NCBI RefSeq assembly: GCF_009604375.1
Contig: NZ_WEGH01000001.1
Span: forward strand, 1,240,001-1,304,000
Direction of reading: 5' to 3'
Source: Actinomadura macrotermitis
Lineage (GTDB): Bacteria; Actinomycetota; Actinomycetes; Streptosporangiales; Streptosporangiaceae
Length of the DNA: 64,000 bases
Positions 36,459 to 44,413 of the stretch are shown in pieces (the first letter of the stretch is position 1; the number at the start of each line of letters is the position of its first letter). The notes below the pieces were generated by a model. It was not told where the DNA came from. It made no database searches and worked only from the letters and a program-made list of their open reading frames with translations. The position numbers were made by a program, and so were the translations under genes.

Positions 36459-37130
36459 TCAGAGGGGGATGTGGGGCGTGCCGTCGCGGAGGGGCGGGAA
36501 GCGGTGCGTCGCGGCGGTGGTGCCGCGGGTCATCGCGGTGATCTCGGCCTCGGGCAGGGTCTCGGTGGACTCGTCGATGACCACTTCCCAGCGGCAGTGC
36601 GGGACGCGGCCCGCCGGGACGCGGGGCGGGCGGTGCACCGGGCGGATGCGGGCCTTCGGGTTGACGGCCTGCGCGGTGATGTCGAACGTGCCGTCCTCGA
36701 TGGTGTGGCACATGCCCTTGATCGAGCGTTCGCCGAACGGCTCGACGTCGAGGAGGGCGCCGCAGGAGCGCAGCTGGAAGAAGCCGTGCGTCTCGGAGAT
36801 CAGCTCGTACTCGACGTCCATGTACGAAAAGGAGAACCCTGGGTCGAGCTGGAGCGACTTGAAGATCGCCGAGACGCCGTCGCCCTCGATCCTCATGATG
36901 TCGCGGATGCGTTGCGTGTAGATCGGGCTGGCGCCCTTCCACTCTTCGATGGCGATCTCCTCCACGACTCGCTGACCGTATCGGAGTCCCACAGCGGCAA
37001 GTCCAGAACGGTCAAGGAGTTGCGGGATCAGGGCGTACTCGCGGACGAGGCGGACGAGGGCCTCCTTCGACAGGTCCTCGAAGCGGAAGCCGGGGTCGAA
37101 GTCGCCCGAATAGTCCTTGCGTTCCGTCAT
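36459..37130 (-). CDS. Conserved hypothetical protein sharing the CYP51-locus operator
   Basis: 223 aa. It has no family I can name with confidence. Visible features are DLSKEALVRLVREYALIPQL, EEWKGASPIYTQRI, a Cys in FFQLRSCGALLDV, then KGMCHTIEDGTFDITAQ and PHCRWEV (three Cys/His-rich spots). The pattern recalls L-2-amino-thiazoline-4-carboxylate hydrolase-like or DUF6125-like proteins, but that is only suspected. ATG 37130 follows TACAGT by 7 nt, so it may be leaderless. It is divergent from the aldehyde dehydrogenase, with the 17-bp operator between them, so co-regulation is expected. Confidence 0.65.
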   Translation of the reverse strand: MTERKDYSGDFDPGFRFEDLSKEALVRLVREYALIPQLLDRSGLAAVGLRYGQRVVEEIAIEEWKGASPIYTQRIRDIMRIEGDGVSAIFKSLQLDPGFSFSYMDVEYELISETHGFFQLRSCGALLDVEPFGERSIKGMCHTIEDGTFDITAQAVNPKARIRPVHRPPRVPAGRVPHCRWEVVIDESTETLPEAEITAMTRGTTAATHRFPPLRDGTPHIPL

Positions 37131-37144
37131 GTCCTGAACTGTAG

Positions 37145-37161
37145 TCTGGACATGTGTCCAG
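37145..37161. promoter_or_regulatory. TetR operator at the aldehyde dehydrogenase promoter
   Basis: TCTGGACATGTGTCCAG, identical to the palindrome at tetR. The -10 TAGTCT (37142-37147) overlaps it, and the aldehyde dehydrogenase GTG (37154) is inside it, 6 nt after the -10. An additional TCCTGAACT upstream is also shared by both sites. Confidence 0.85.
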
Positions 37162-38629
37162 AACAACCGATCGCTTGTTCAACGACCCCGCCCCCCTCCT
37201 GCTGGACGGCCGCCTGACCGAGGCGGCCGCCGCCTTCACGACGCTGAACCCCGCGACCGGGCAGGTGCTCGGCCACGCCGCCGACGGCACCGCCGCCGAC
37301 ATGGACGCCGCGGTCGCCGCCGCCCGCCGCGCGTTCGACGAGACCGGCTGGTCCACCGATGTGGCCTTCCGGGCGCGCTGCCTGCGGCAGTTGCGCGACG
37401 CGCTGCGCCGGCACGCCGACGAACTGCGCGAGCTGACGATCGCCGAGGCCGGTGCGCCGCGCTTCCTGACCTTCGGCGCGCACCTGGACGCGCCCGTCGC
37501 GGATCTGGGCTGGTTCGCCGACCTGGCCGAGTCCTACGCCTGGACGACCGACCTCGGCCGGGCCGAGCCGATGGGCATGCCGAGCGACCGGCGGATCGTG
37601 CGGGAACCGGTGGGCGTCGTCGGCGCGATCACGCCGTGGAACTTCCCGCACCAGATCAACCTCGCCAAGGTCGGCCCGGCGCTCGCGGCCGGCAACACCG
37701 TGGTGCTGAAGCCCGCCCCCGACACCCCGTGGTGCGCGGCGGCGCTCGGGGTGCTGGCCGCGCGGGAGACCGACCTCCCGCCGGGCGTGCTGAACGTGGT
37801 GACCTCCTCCGACCACGGGCTGGGGGCGCAACTCGCGCAGGATCCGCGGGTGGACCTGGTGTCGTTCACCGGGTCGACCGCGACGGGCCGCAAGGTCATG
37901 CAGGCCGCCGCGCGGGATCTGAAGCGGGTGTTCCTGGAGCTCGGCGGCAAGTCGGCGTTCATCGTGCTGGACGACGCCGACCTGCGCGCGGCCTGCTCCT
38001 ACGCGGCGTTCGCGGGCGTCACGCACGCCGGGCAGGGCTGTGCGATCACCACCCGGATCCTGGTGCCGAGGGAGCGGTACGACGAGGCCGTGCGGATCCT
38101 CGCCAAAACGCTCGGAAAGCTCGGTCCAGGTGATCCGCAGGACGACTCGACCATCTGCGGGCCCGTCATCTCGGCCCGGCAGCGCGACCGGATCGAGGGC
38201 TATCTGAAGCTCGCCCTTGAGGAAGGCGGCTCGTTCGCCGTCGGCGGCGGCCGTCCGAAGGACCGCGACAAGGGCTTCTGGATCGAGCCGACGCTGATCA
38301 CCGGACTGGATCCGCGCAGCCGCACGGCCCGCGAGGAGATCTTCGGGCCGGTGCTCGTCGTCCTCCCCCATGACGGCGACGACGACGCCGTCCGCATCGC
38401 CAACGACTCCCCCTACGGCCTGTCCGGCGCGGTGCACGGGAGCCCGGAGCGCGCGCGGGCGGTGGCGGCGCGGCTGCGCACCGGCACCGTCAGCGTCAAC
38501 GGCGGTGTCTGGTACGGCGCGGACGTCCCGTTCGGCGGTTACAAGCAGTCCGGCATCGGCCGCGAGATGGGCGTGGCCGGGTTCGAGGAGTACCTGGAGA
38601 CCAAGGCGATCGCCGAGGGGGTCACCTGA
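37154..38629 (+). CDS. aldA: Aldehyde dehydrogenase (Rv0768/AldA-like)
   Basis: 491 aa NAD(P)-dependent aldehyde dehydrogenase. Motifs are PWNFPHQINLAKVGPALAAG, FTGSTATGRKVM, the general-base Glu in FLELGGKSA, and the nucleophile Cys in THAGQGCAITTRI. The start is GTG 37154 with no leader: -10 TAGTCT is 6 nt away, so translation begins at the transcript's 5' end. It heads the plus-strand half of the CYP51-like locus and matches Rv0768 by position. It probably oxidises an aldehyde produced from a P450/SDR product. Confidence 0.93.
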   Translation: MSRTTDRLFNDPAPLLLDGRLTEAAAAFTTLNPATGQVLGHAADGTAADMDAAVAAARRAFDETGWSTDVAFRARCLRQLRDALRRHADELRELTIAEAGAPRFLTFGAHLDAPVADLGWFADLAESYAWTTDLGRAEPMGMPSDRRIVREPVGVVGAITPWNFPHQINLAKVGPALAAGNTVVLKPAPDTPWCAAALGVLAARETDLPPGVLNVVTSSDHGLGAQLAQDPRVDLVSFTGSTATGRKVMQAAARDLKRVFLELGGKSAFIVLDDADLRAACSYAAFAGVTHAGQGCAITTRILVPRERYDEAVRILAKTLGKLGPGDPQDDSTICGPVISARQRDRIEGYLKLALEEGGSFAVGGGRPKDRDKGFWIEPTLITGLDPRSRTAREEIFGPVLVVLPHDGDDDAVRIANDSPYGLSGAVHGSPERARAVAARLRTGTVSVNGGVWYGADVPFGGYKQSGIGREMGVAGFEEYLETKAIAEGVT

Positions 38630-38639
38630 GAGAGCCGAA

Positions 38640-38710
38640 GGGGCGCGGCGCCGCCTGGACTGAGGAGCGAGGAACGAGCGACGAGGGAAGGCGGCGCCGA
38701 AAGGCGCCCC
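38640..38710. repeat. Two-stem GC-rich structured element with purine-rich loop
   Basis: In the 107-bp gap after the aldehyde dehydrogenase, outer arms GGGGCGC/GCGCCCC enclose inner arms GGCGCCGCCT/AGGCGGCGCC, around an almost pure-purine loop with GAGGAGCGAGGAAC and GAGCGACGAGGGA. It may be an interspersed repeat or an RNA processing/attenuation element. There is no poly-U, and the next gene lies 26 nt on. Confidence 0.6.
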
Positions 38711-38736
38711 GGAGGCGAACGGGAAGCAGGGCTTGA

Positions 38737-39471
38737 ATGCGGTTTGAGGGCAGGGTGGCGGTGGTGACCGGCGCGGCCGGCGGCATCGGTGAGGCGTACG
38801 CGCGGGCGCTGGCCGCCGAGGGCGCCGCGGTCGTCGTCGCGGACGTGGACGAGCGCGGCCGGGCGGTCGCCGACGAGATCAAGGGCCTGTTCGTGCGGAC
38901 GGACGTGTCCGACCCGGCGTCGGCCGAGGCGATGGCGACCGCGGCGGTGGAGCGCTTCGGCGGCATCGACCACCTGGTCAACAACGCCGCCGTCTTCGGC
39001 ACGATGAAGCTGGACTTCCTGTTCACCGTCGACTGGGACTACTACAAGCGGTTCATGGCGGTGAACATGGACGGCGCGCTCGCCTGCGCGCGCGCTTGCT
39101 ACCCGCACATGCAGGCGCGCGGCGGCGGATCGATCGTGAACCAGTCGTCCACCGCCGCCTGGCAGTACTCGGGCTTCTACGGTCTTGCCAAGGTGGGGGT
39201 GAACGGGTTGACGCAGCAGCTCGCGCACGAGCTCGGCGGCATGAACATCCGCGTCAACGCGATCGCGCCCGGCCCGATCGACACCGCGGCCAACCGCGCG
39301 GTGGTGCCGGACGGCATGTCGCAGAAGATCGTCCGGGACCGGATGGCGCTGAAGCGGATGGGCACCCCGGCCGACCTGACCGGGATGTGCCTGTTCCTGC
39401 TGTCGGACGAGGCGGCCTGGGTGACCGGGCAGATCGTCAACGTGGACGGCGGCGAGGTGTTCCGGGCATGA
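38737..39471 (+). CDS. Short-chain dehydrogenase/reductase (Rv0769-like)
   Basis: 244 aa SDR. TGAAGGIGEAYARAL cofactor loop, Asp after beta-2 (VVADVDERG) favouring NAD, NNAAVFG, catalytic Ser in VNQSSTAAW and YGLAK, and a C-terminal VNVDGGEVF. It overlaps the next gene by 4 bp (ATGA). By locus order it equals Rv0769. Alcohol/ketone interconversion in the P450 pathway is inferred. Confidence 0.92.
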   Translation: MRFEGRVAVVTGAAGGIGEAYARALAAEGAAVVVADVDERGRAVADEIKGLFVRTDVSDPASAEAMATAAVERFGGIDHLVNNAAVFGTMKLDFLFTVDWDYYKRFMAVNMDGALACARACYPHMQARGGGSIVNQSSTAAWQYSGFYGLAKVGVNGLTQQLAHELGGMNIRVNAIAPGPIDTAANRAVVPDGMSQKIVRDRMALKRMGTPADLTGMCLFLLSDEAAWVTGQIVNVDGGEVFRA

Positions 39472-40304
39472 GGCTCGGCTTCGTCGGCCTCGGCCAGATG
39501 GGCGCCCCGATGGCGGCGCACCTGGCGGGCCCGGGCCTGCTCGTCCACGACACCCGGCCCGAGGCGGTGGCGCCGCTGGTCAAGGCGGGGGCGCGCGCCG
39601 CGCGCAGCGTCGCCGAGGTCGCCGCGCACGCCGAGGTGGTGTCGGTGATGGTCCGCGACGACGACCAGGTACGCGAGGTCGCCGCCGAGGTGCTGGCGTC
39701 CGCGCGGGCGGGCACCGTGCTGGCGGTCCACTCCACCATCGGCGCCCACACCGCCGAAGAGCTGGCCGAACGCGCCGCGCCCTACGGCATCGAGGTGGTG
39801 GACGCGCCGGTCAGCGGCGGGTTCATGGGCGCGAGCGCGGGCAGTCTCGCGGTCATGGCCGGCGGCTCGGCGGAGGCGTTCGCGCGCTGCCGGGAGCCGT
39901 TCGGCGCCTGGGCCGACCTGGTGCTGCACATGGGCCCGGTCGGCGCGGGCACCCGCGCCAAGCTGGCCCGCAACCTGCTGCACTTCGTGGCGTTCGCCGC
40001 CGCCGCCGAGGCGCAGCGGCTCGCCGAGGCGGCCGGGGTGCCGCTGCGCCGGCTCGGCCGGGTCGTCCGGCACACCGACGCGATCACCGGCGGCCCCGGC
40101 GCGATCATGCTGCGGCCGACGACCGCGCCGCTCGCCGGGGACGACGGGCTGCGCGACGTCATGCGGCACGTGCGGGCGCTCGGCGAGAAGGACCTGGCCC
40201 TCGCCCTGGACCTGGCCGGCGAGCTGGGCGTCGACACCCCGCTCGCGCGGATCGCCCTGGACCGGCTGGCCGCCGGGCTCGGACTGGAGGACGACGATGG
40301 ATGA
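39468..40304 (+). CDS. 3-hydroxyisobutyrate dehydrogenase-like enzyme (Rv0770-like)
   Basis: 278 aa beta-hydroxyacid dehydrogenase. The N-terminal Rossmann motif is RLGFVGLGQMGAPMAAHLAG, the substrate loop VDAPVSGGFMGASAGSLAVM, and the catalytic Lys is in TRAKLARNLLHF (usually K-x-x-N-N). ATG 39468 overlaps the SDR stop and its own stop overlaps the next start. Rv0770 occupies the same place. Likely NAD(P)-linked oxidation of a short hydroxyacid or reduction of a semialdehyde. Confidence 0.9.
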   Translation: MRLGFVGLGQMGAPMAAHLAGPGLLVHDTRPEAVAPLVKAGARAARSVAEVAAHAEVVSVMVRDDDQVREVAAEVLASARAGTVLAVHSTIGAHTAEELAERAAPYGIEVVDAPVSGGFMGASAGSLAVMAGGSAEAFARCREPFGAWADLVLHMGPVGAGTRAKLARNLLHFVAFAAAAEAQRLAEAAGVPLRRLGRVVRHTDAITGGPGAIMLRPTTAPLAGDDGLRDVMRHVRALGEKDLALALDLAGELGVDTPLARIALDRLAAGLGLEDDDG

Positions 40305-40656
40305 GCGCCGCGAACGCGGCCTGGAGATGATGCGCCAGGTCTACGGCTGGGAGATCGGCGACGCCCCGGGCGACTTCTTCGGCATCACCGTGGACCACCT
40401 GTTCGGCGACATCTGGACCCGGCCGGGCCTCAGCATGCGCGACCGGCGGCTGCTGCTCGTCGGCGTCCTGGCCGGCCAGGGCCTGAACGACGTGCTGGAC
40501 ATCCAGATCCCCGCGGCCCTCGCCAACGCCGAGCTGTCACCGGACGAGCTGCGCGAGATCGGGATCTTCCTCACCCACTACATCGGCTGGCCGCTCGGCT
40601 CCAGGCTCAGCGTGCAGATCGACACGCTGATCGCCCGGCATGGGAAGGGGCGTTAG
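40297..40656 (+). CDS. Carboxymuconolactone decarboxylase-like protein (Rv0771-like)
   Basis: 119 aa AhpD-like fold. FFGITVDHLFGDIWTRPGLS and MRDRRLLLVGVLAGQGLNDV match the CMD family; the redox C-x-x-C of AhpD is absent, so a peroxidase-reductase role is unlikely. ATG 40297 lies 8 bp inside the upstream gene. Last gene of the plus-strand half. It overlaps the convergent formamidase-like gene by 4 bp at the stops (TTAG). Confidence 0.88.
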   Translation: MDERRERGLEMMRQVYGWEIGDAPGDFFGITVDHLFGDIWTRPGLSMRDRRLLLVGVLAGQGLNDVLDIQIPAALANAELSPDELREIGIFLTHYIGWPLGSRLSVQIDTLIARHGKGR

Positions 40657-41228
40657 GACGGCATCAGCATCGGGCCGGTGACGCGGAACCGCTCGACGCC
40701 GCGCCGGGTGAGGTTGATCCGCAGGTCGATCCACCCGGCGTGCGCGGCGCGGCGGCAGTCGTCCGCGCCGCTCGCCGGGAAGTGCAGGTCGCCGACCGAC
40801 AGCTTGGCGCCGAGCACGTGCACCGGCAGCAGGATCCGCGATCCGGCGGCGAGCGGCGCGATGGCGCAGGAGCCGATCTGGCGGCCGCGCGCCGCGCTGC
40901 GCACCGGCGCGCCGCCCTCCGGCGCGCAGCCGATCACGCCGGGGTGCCCGGCGCGGGCCGGGACGCCGTCCGCCCGCCCGACGCCGAGGACGTCCACCAC
41001 GATCACGTCGCCGGGCGCGGCGCCGACCACCACCAGCGGCCCGCACAGCAGCGCGTCGGCGCCGTCCGCGCGGGCCGCGCACTCCATCCGCACCGACCCG
41101 CCGGTGATCACTTCGGCCACCGCCGGGATGTCGGGATGCCAGCGGTCGTGCCCGGGGACGGGACGGGCGGGCGGCGCGGCAACGGGCGAGAACACCAAGG
41201 CAACAGGTCCTTTTCGGGAGATCGTCAC
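40653..41228 (-). CDS. Compact acetamidase/formamidase-family protein
   Basis: 191 aa versus roughly 300-420 for the family. Ordered family segments remain: HDRWHPDIPAVAEVITG, GPLVVVGAAPGDVIVVDVLG, HPGVIGCAPEGG, GSRILLPVHVLGAKLSVGD, LHF and AGWIDLRINLTRRGVERF. The usual GDGE after LHF is replaced by PASGAD, and the G-G-N-x-D segment reads GSCAI. So it is a shortened member that may be inactive or altered. GTG 41228 is in a 20-bp palindrome (41220-41239). It may be a decayed remnant or a compact enzyme; I cannot decide. Confidence 0.72.
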   Translation of the reverse strand: MTISRKGPVALVFSPVAAPPARPVPGHDRWHPDIPAVAEVITGGSVRMECAARADGADALLCGPLVVVGAAPGDVIVVDVLGVGRADGVPARAGHPGVIGCAPEGGAPVRSAARGRQIGSCAIAPLAAGSRILLPVHVLGAKLSVGDLHFPASGADDCRRAAHAGWIDLRINLTRRGVERFRVTGPMLMPS

Positions 41229-41239
41229 TGGTGACGATC
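41220..41239. promoter_or_regulatory. 20-bp palindrome at the formamidase-like start codon
   Basis: GATCGTCAC-TG-GTGACGATC, perfect 9-bp arms, overlaps the GTG start of the formamidase-like gene. It suits an operator (GntR or TetR size) at a leaderless start, or a hairpin hiding the start codon. Confidence 0.55.
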
Positions 41240-41258
41240 ATGCGAGGCACCTGTTTCG

Positions 41259-41275
41259 GCCCGGTTTCCCCGGGC
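41259..41275. terminator. Short hairpin after ddl
   Basis: GCCCGG-TTTCC-CCGGGC downstream of the ddl stop on the minus strand; no U-run, so a weak terminator at best. Confidence 0.4.
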
Positions 41276-41308
41276 TGAAGCTTGGGTTAGGCGGCGATCA
41301 CCCCGCGC

Positions 41309-42418
41309 CTAGCGCAGCCCGACCGGGCGGCGCAGGGCGGTCTGGATGAGGCGGTCGACGAGCTCGGAGTAGGCCACGCCCGACGCGGCCCACATCTGCG
41401 GGAACGCCGACGCCGGGGTGAAGCCCGGCATCGTGTTGATCTCGTTGAGGATCCACTCGCCGTCCGGCGTGTGGAAGAAGTCGACGCGGGCCAGGCCCTC
41501 GCAGTCCAGGGCGTCGAACGCCTGGGCGGCGATGCGCTGGACCTCCTCGATCGCGGCCGGCGGCAGGTCCGGCGGGATCGCCATGGTGGTGGCGCCGTCG
41601 AGGTACTTGGTCTGGAAGTCGTAGAAGTCCTGGTCGCCGGAGGTGAGCACCTCGGCGGGCAGGCTCGCCTGCGGCGGCCCGTCGTCCAGGCCCTGCAGCA
41701 CGCCGCACTCGATCTCGCGGCCGGTGACGGCGGCCTCGACGATCACCTTGGGGTCGTGCTCGCGGGCCGTCTCGACCGCGGCCTCCAGGCCCTCCTCGGC
41801 GGTGACCCGGGTGATGCCCATGCTGGAGCCGGCCCGGGCGGGCTTGACGAAGACCGGGAAGCCGAGCTCCTTGATCTCGTCGATCTTGCGCTTGCGCTCG
41901 CGCCGCCACTCGCGGTCGCCGACCAGCACGTACGGGCCGACCGGCAGCCCGCGGGCCTGCCAGACCAGCTTCATGAAGCCCTTGTCCATGCCGACCGCGC
42001 TCGCCAGCACCCCGGCGCCGACGTAGCGGACGCCCGCCAGCTCGAGCAGGCCCTGGATGGTGCCGTCCTCGCCGTAGGGGCCGTGCAGCAGCGGCAGCAC
42101 CACGTCGACGTCGCCGAGCGCGCGCGGCACCTGGCCCGGCTCGACCACCAGCAGCCCGGCGGAGTCCGGGTCGAACGGCAGCGCGAGGGCCGCGCCCTCG
42201 CCGGTCACCTCGGGCAGCCGGCCGTCCTCGATCGCCAGCCGCAGGTCCGCGGGCGCCAGCACCCAGCGGCCGTCGCGGGCGATGCCGACCGGCACCACCT
42301 CGTAGCGGTCCCGGTCGATGGCGGCCATGACGGCGCCGGCGGTGACGCAGGAGATGGCGTGCTCGGAGCTGCGGCCGCCGAAGACCACCGCCACCCGGAT
42401 CTTTGAAGCCTGGGACAT
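41309..42418 (-). CDS. ddl: D-alanine--D-alanine ligase
   Basis: 369 aa ATP-grasp ligase that makes the D-Ala-D-Ala terminus of peptidoglycan precursors. Motifs are VVFGGRSSEHAISCVTA, LHGPYGEDGTIQGLLEL, MDKGFMKL, VFVKPARAGSSMGITRV, and the C-terminal LARVDFF...ILNEINTMPGFTPAS. The Tyr in DFYDFQTKYLDG favours D-Ala over D-lactate. It is 58 nt downstream of gpsA on the same strand. In actinomycetes ddl and gpsA normally lie beside DUF3515/thiL; here about 15 kb separates them. Confidence 0.96.
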   Translation of the reverse strand: MSQASKIRVAVVFGGRSSEHAISCVTAGAVMAAIDRDRYEVVPVGIARDGRWVLAPADLRLAIEDGRLPEVTGEGAALALPFDPDSAGLLVVEPGQVPRALGDVDVVLPLLHGPYGEDGTIQGLLELAGVRYVGAGVLASAVGMDKGFMKLVWQARGLPVGPYVLVGDREWRRERKRKIDEIKELGFPVFVKPARAGSSMGITRVTAEEGLEAAVETAREHDPKVIVEAAVTGREIECGVLQGLDDGPPQASLPAEVLTSGDQDFYDFQTKYLDGATTMAIPPDLPPAAIEEVQRIAAQAFDALDCEGLARVDFFHTPDGEWILNEINTMPGFTPASAFPQMWAASGVAYSELVDRLIQTALRRPVGLR

Positions 42419-42476
42419 GATGCCCGACCCTACCGTCGATCAGCCGGTATCGGCCACGCGCAGGTGGGCGGGCATG

Positions 42477-43487
42477 TCATACGCCGTAGCGCTCGGGCTT
42501 GGGGGAACGGGAGATCAGCGAGATCGCCGCGTCCTTGATCGGCATGTCGTGGTAGAGCACCGCGGCGACGGCCTCGGCGATCGGCATCTCCACGCCGTGC
42601 TTGCGGGCCAGCTCCAGCACGGGCTCGGCGGACTTCACGCCCTCGGCGGTCTGCTTGGTGACGGCGACGACCTCCTCCAGCGTCATGCCGCGGCCGAGGT
42701 TCTCGCCGAAGGTGCGGTTGCGCGACAGCGGCGAGCTGCAGGTCGCGATCAGGTCGCCCATGCCGGCCAGCCCCGCGAAGGTGTGCTCGTCGGCGCCGAG
42801 CGCGGCGCCGAGCCGGGCGATCTCGGCGAGCCCGCGGGTCATCAGCAGCGCCTGGGTGCTGGCGCCGAAGCCGAGCCCGACCGACATGCCGACGCAGAGC
42901 GCGACGATGTTCTTCACCGCGCCGCCGAGCTCGCAGCCGACCACGTCGGTGGTGGTGTAGACGCGGAAGTAGGGCGTCATCGTCGCCTCCTGCAGGCGGC
43001 GGGCGGCGGCCTCGTCGACGCAGGCGGCGACGGCGGCGCCGGGCTCGCCGGAGGCGATCTCGCGGGCCAGGTTCGGGCCGCAGAACACCGCGATCCGCTC
43101 CCGCGGCACGTCCGCGACCTCCTGGATCACCTCCGACATCAGCCGGGAGGAGCCGAGCTCCACGCCCTTCATCAGGCTGACCAGCACCGCGCCGGGCGGC
43201 AGGTGCGGCAGCCAGGAGGTGAGGTTCTCGCGCAGCGTCTGGGCGGGCACGGCCAGCGCGACGAAGTCGGCGCCGGCGAGCGCCTCGGCGGGGTCGGTGG
43301 TGGCGCGCAGGCCGCCGGGCAGCGCGACGCCGGGCAGGTAGTCGGGGTTCTCCCCCCGCTCGTTGATGTCCGCGACGACGCTCGCGCGCCGCCCCCAGAC
43401 GGTGACGTCGCCGCCGGCGTCCCTCAGCAGCTTGGCGAACACCGTCCCCCAGGATCCGGCGCCCATCACGGCCGTACGGAACGTCAC
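42477..43487 (-). CDS. gpsA: Glycerol-3-phosphate dehydrogenase (NAD(P)+)
   Basis: 336 aa. Makes sn-glycerol-3-phosphate for phospholipids. The N-terminal GAGSWGTVFAKLL dinucleotide motif, VSLMKGVELG, FCGPNLAREIASGEPGAA, the catalytic Lys in GGAVKNIVALCVGM, and GLAGMGDLIATCSS with SRNRTFG are all present. GTG 43487 has GGAGGG upstream and overlaps the plsC stop (GTGA). Coupled to plsC, giving two consecutive steps of phosphatidate synthesis. Confidence 0.96.
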   Translation of the reverse strand: MTFRTAVMGAGSWGTVFAKLLRDAGGDVTVWGRRASVVADINERGENPDYLPGVALPGGLRATTDPAEALAGADFVALAVPAQTLRENLTSWLPHLPPGAVLVSLMKGVELGSSRLMSEVIQEVADVPRERIAVFCGPNLAREIASGEPGAAVAACVDEAAARRLQEATMTPYFRVYTTTDVVGCELGGAVKNIVALCVGMSVGLGFGASTQALLMTRGLAEIARLGAALGADEHTFAGLAGMGDLIATCSSPLSRNRTFGENLGRGMTLEEVVAVTKQTAEGVKSAEPVLELARKHGVEMPIAEAVAAVLYHDMPIKDAAISLISRSPKPERYGV

Positions 43488-44329
43488 GTGCCCTCCTTGC
43501 CCTCGGTGCCGCGGGCGGCCTCGGCCTCGGCCGCCGCGGAGACGGCCGCGTCGGGGGCGGCCACGTCCCCGCGGGCGGCGCGCCGCTCCGCTAGGACCTT
43601 GTGGTGGTCGTAGAGCTCGGCGGGCGGCTCGGTCCCGCGCAGCTCGCCGAGCAGCCCGGCGATCGTCGTCATGATCTCGTCGGTGGCGGCGCGCAGCGTC
43701 TCCTTGGTGAGCGGCTGCCCGGCGTAGGCCGACAGGTCCACCGGCGGCCCGGCGATGACCCGCATGGTCTTGCGGGGGAAGGGGTGGAAGCCCTTCTTCA
43801 GCCGGCCGCGCAGGCCGCTCTGCTCGCCCTTTTTGTAGGGCAGCAGCTCGTGCGCGCCCCAGGTGGCCAGCGGGACGACCTTGGCGCCGGTCTTCAGCGC
43901 CATCCGCGCCGCCCCGGTCTGCCCGGTCATCGGCCACAGGTCGGGGTCGCGGGTGCAGCTGCCCTCGGGGTAGAACATCAGGCACTCGCCGCGCCGCAGC
44001 GCCGCCTCGGCGTCGCGCAGCGCGAGCGCGGCGTCGGAGCTGTCGCGGTACACCGGGATCTGCCCGGTGCCGCGCAGGATCGCGCGCAGCACCGGCACGT
44101 CGAACAGACTGGACTTGGCCAGGTAGACGGGGTAGCGGCCGGACTCGTACACGAAGTGGGCGAGCGCGAGCGGGTCGGACTCGGAGATGTGGTTCGCCGC
44201 GATGATCAGGCCGCCCTCGCGGGGCACGTTGCGCTGGCCGCGCCAGTCCCGCTTGAGCAGTCCGTACAGCAGCGGGCGCAGGATGACGATCGTGAACCTT
44301 CGCCAGGCGGGCGAATAGCCGTCGCTCAT
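43484..44329 (-). CDS. plsC: 1-acyl-sn-glycerol-3-phosphate acyltransferase
   Basis: 281 aa. NHISESD gives the H-x4-D acyltransferase motif, and FYPEGSCTRDPDLWP the FPEGTRS-like substrate loop; PVYLAKSSLFDVPVL and AGPPVDLS follow family order. The C-terminal 40 residues are Ala/Glu-rich. ATG 44329 follows GAGGAACGGGC. It forms phosphatidic acid at the membrane. Operon plsC-gpsA-ddl. Confidence 0.93.
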   Translation of the reverse strand: MSDGYSPAWRRFTIVILRPLLYGLLKRDWRGQRNVPREGGLIIAANHISESDPLALAHFVYESGRYPVYLAKSSLFDVPVLRAILRGTGQIPVYRDSSDAALALRDAEAALRRGECLMFYPEGSCTRDPDLWPMTGQTGAARMALKTGAKVVPLATWGAHELLPYKKGEQSGLRGRLKKGFHPFPRKTMRVIAGPPVDLSAYAGQPLTKETLRAATDEIMTTIAGLLGELRGTEPPAELYDHHKVLAERRAARGDVAAPDAAVSAAAEAEAARGTEGKEGT

Positions 44330-44413
44330 GCCCGTTCCTCCTCGATCCGGCCACGCCTGAACGTGGGGTGTCCTCAAGTGTCGCGGTTGCTTGCGCATAG
44401 TGTCGAGTTCGCC

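Noticed and set aside
31080..37130. Integrative element between the two arms, using tRNA ends as attachment site
   Set aside because: No integrase, excisionase, transposase or direct repeats of tRNA 3' ends were seen; insertion mechanism is left open.
40297..40656. AhpD-type alkylhydroperoxidase
   Set aside because: The redox C-x-x-C is absent.
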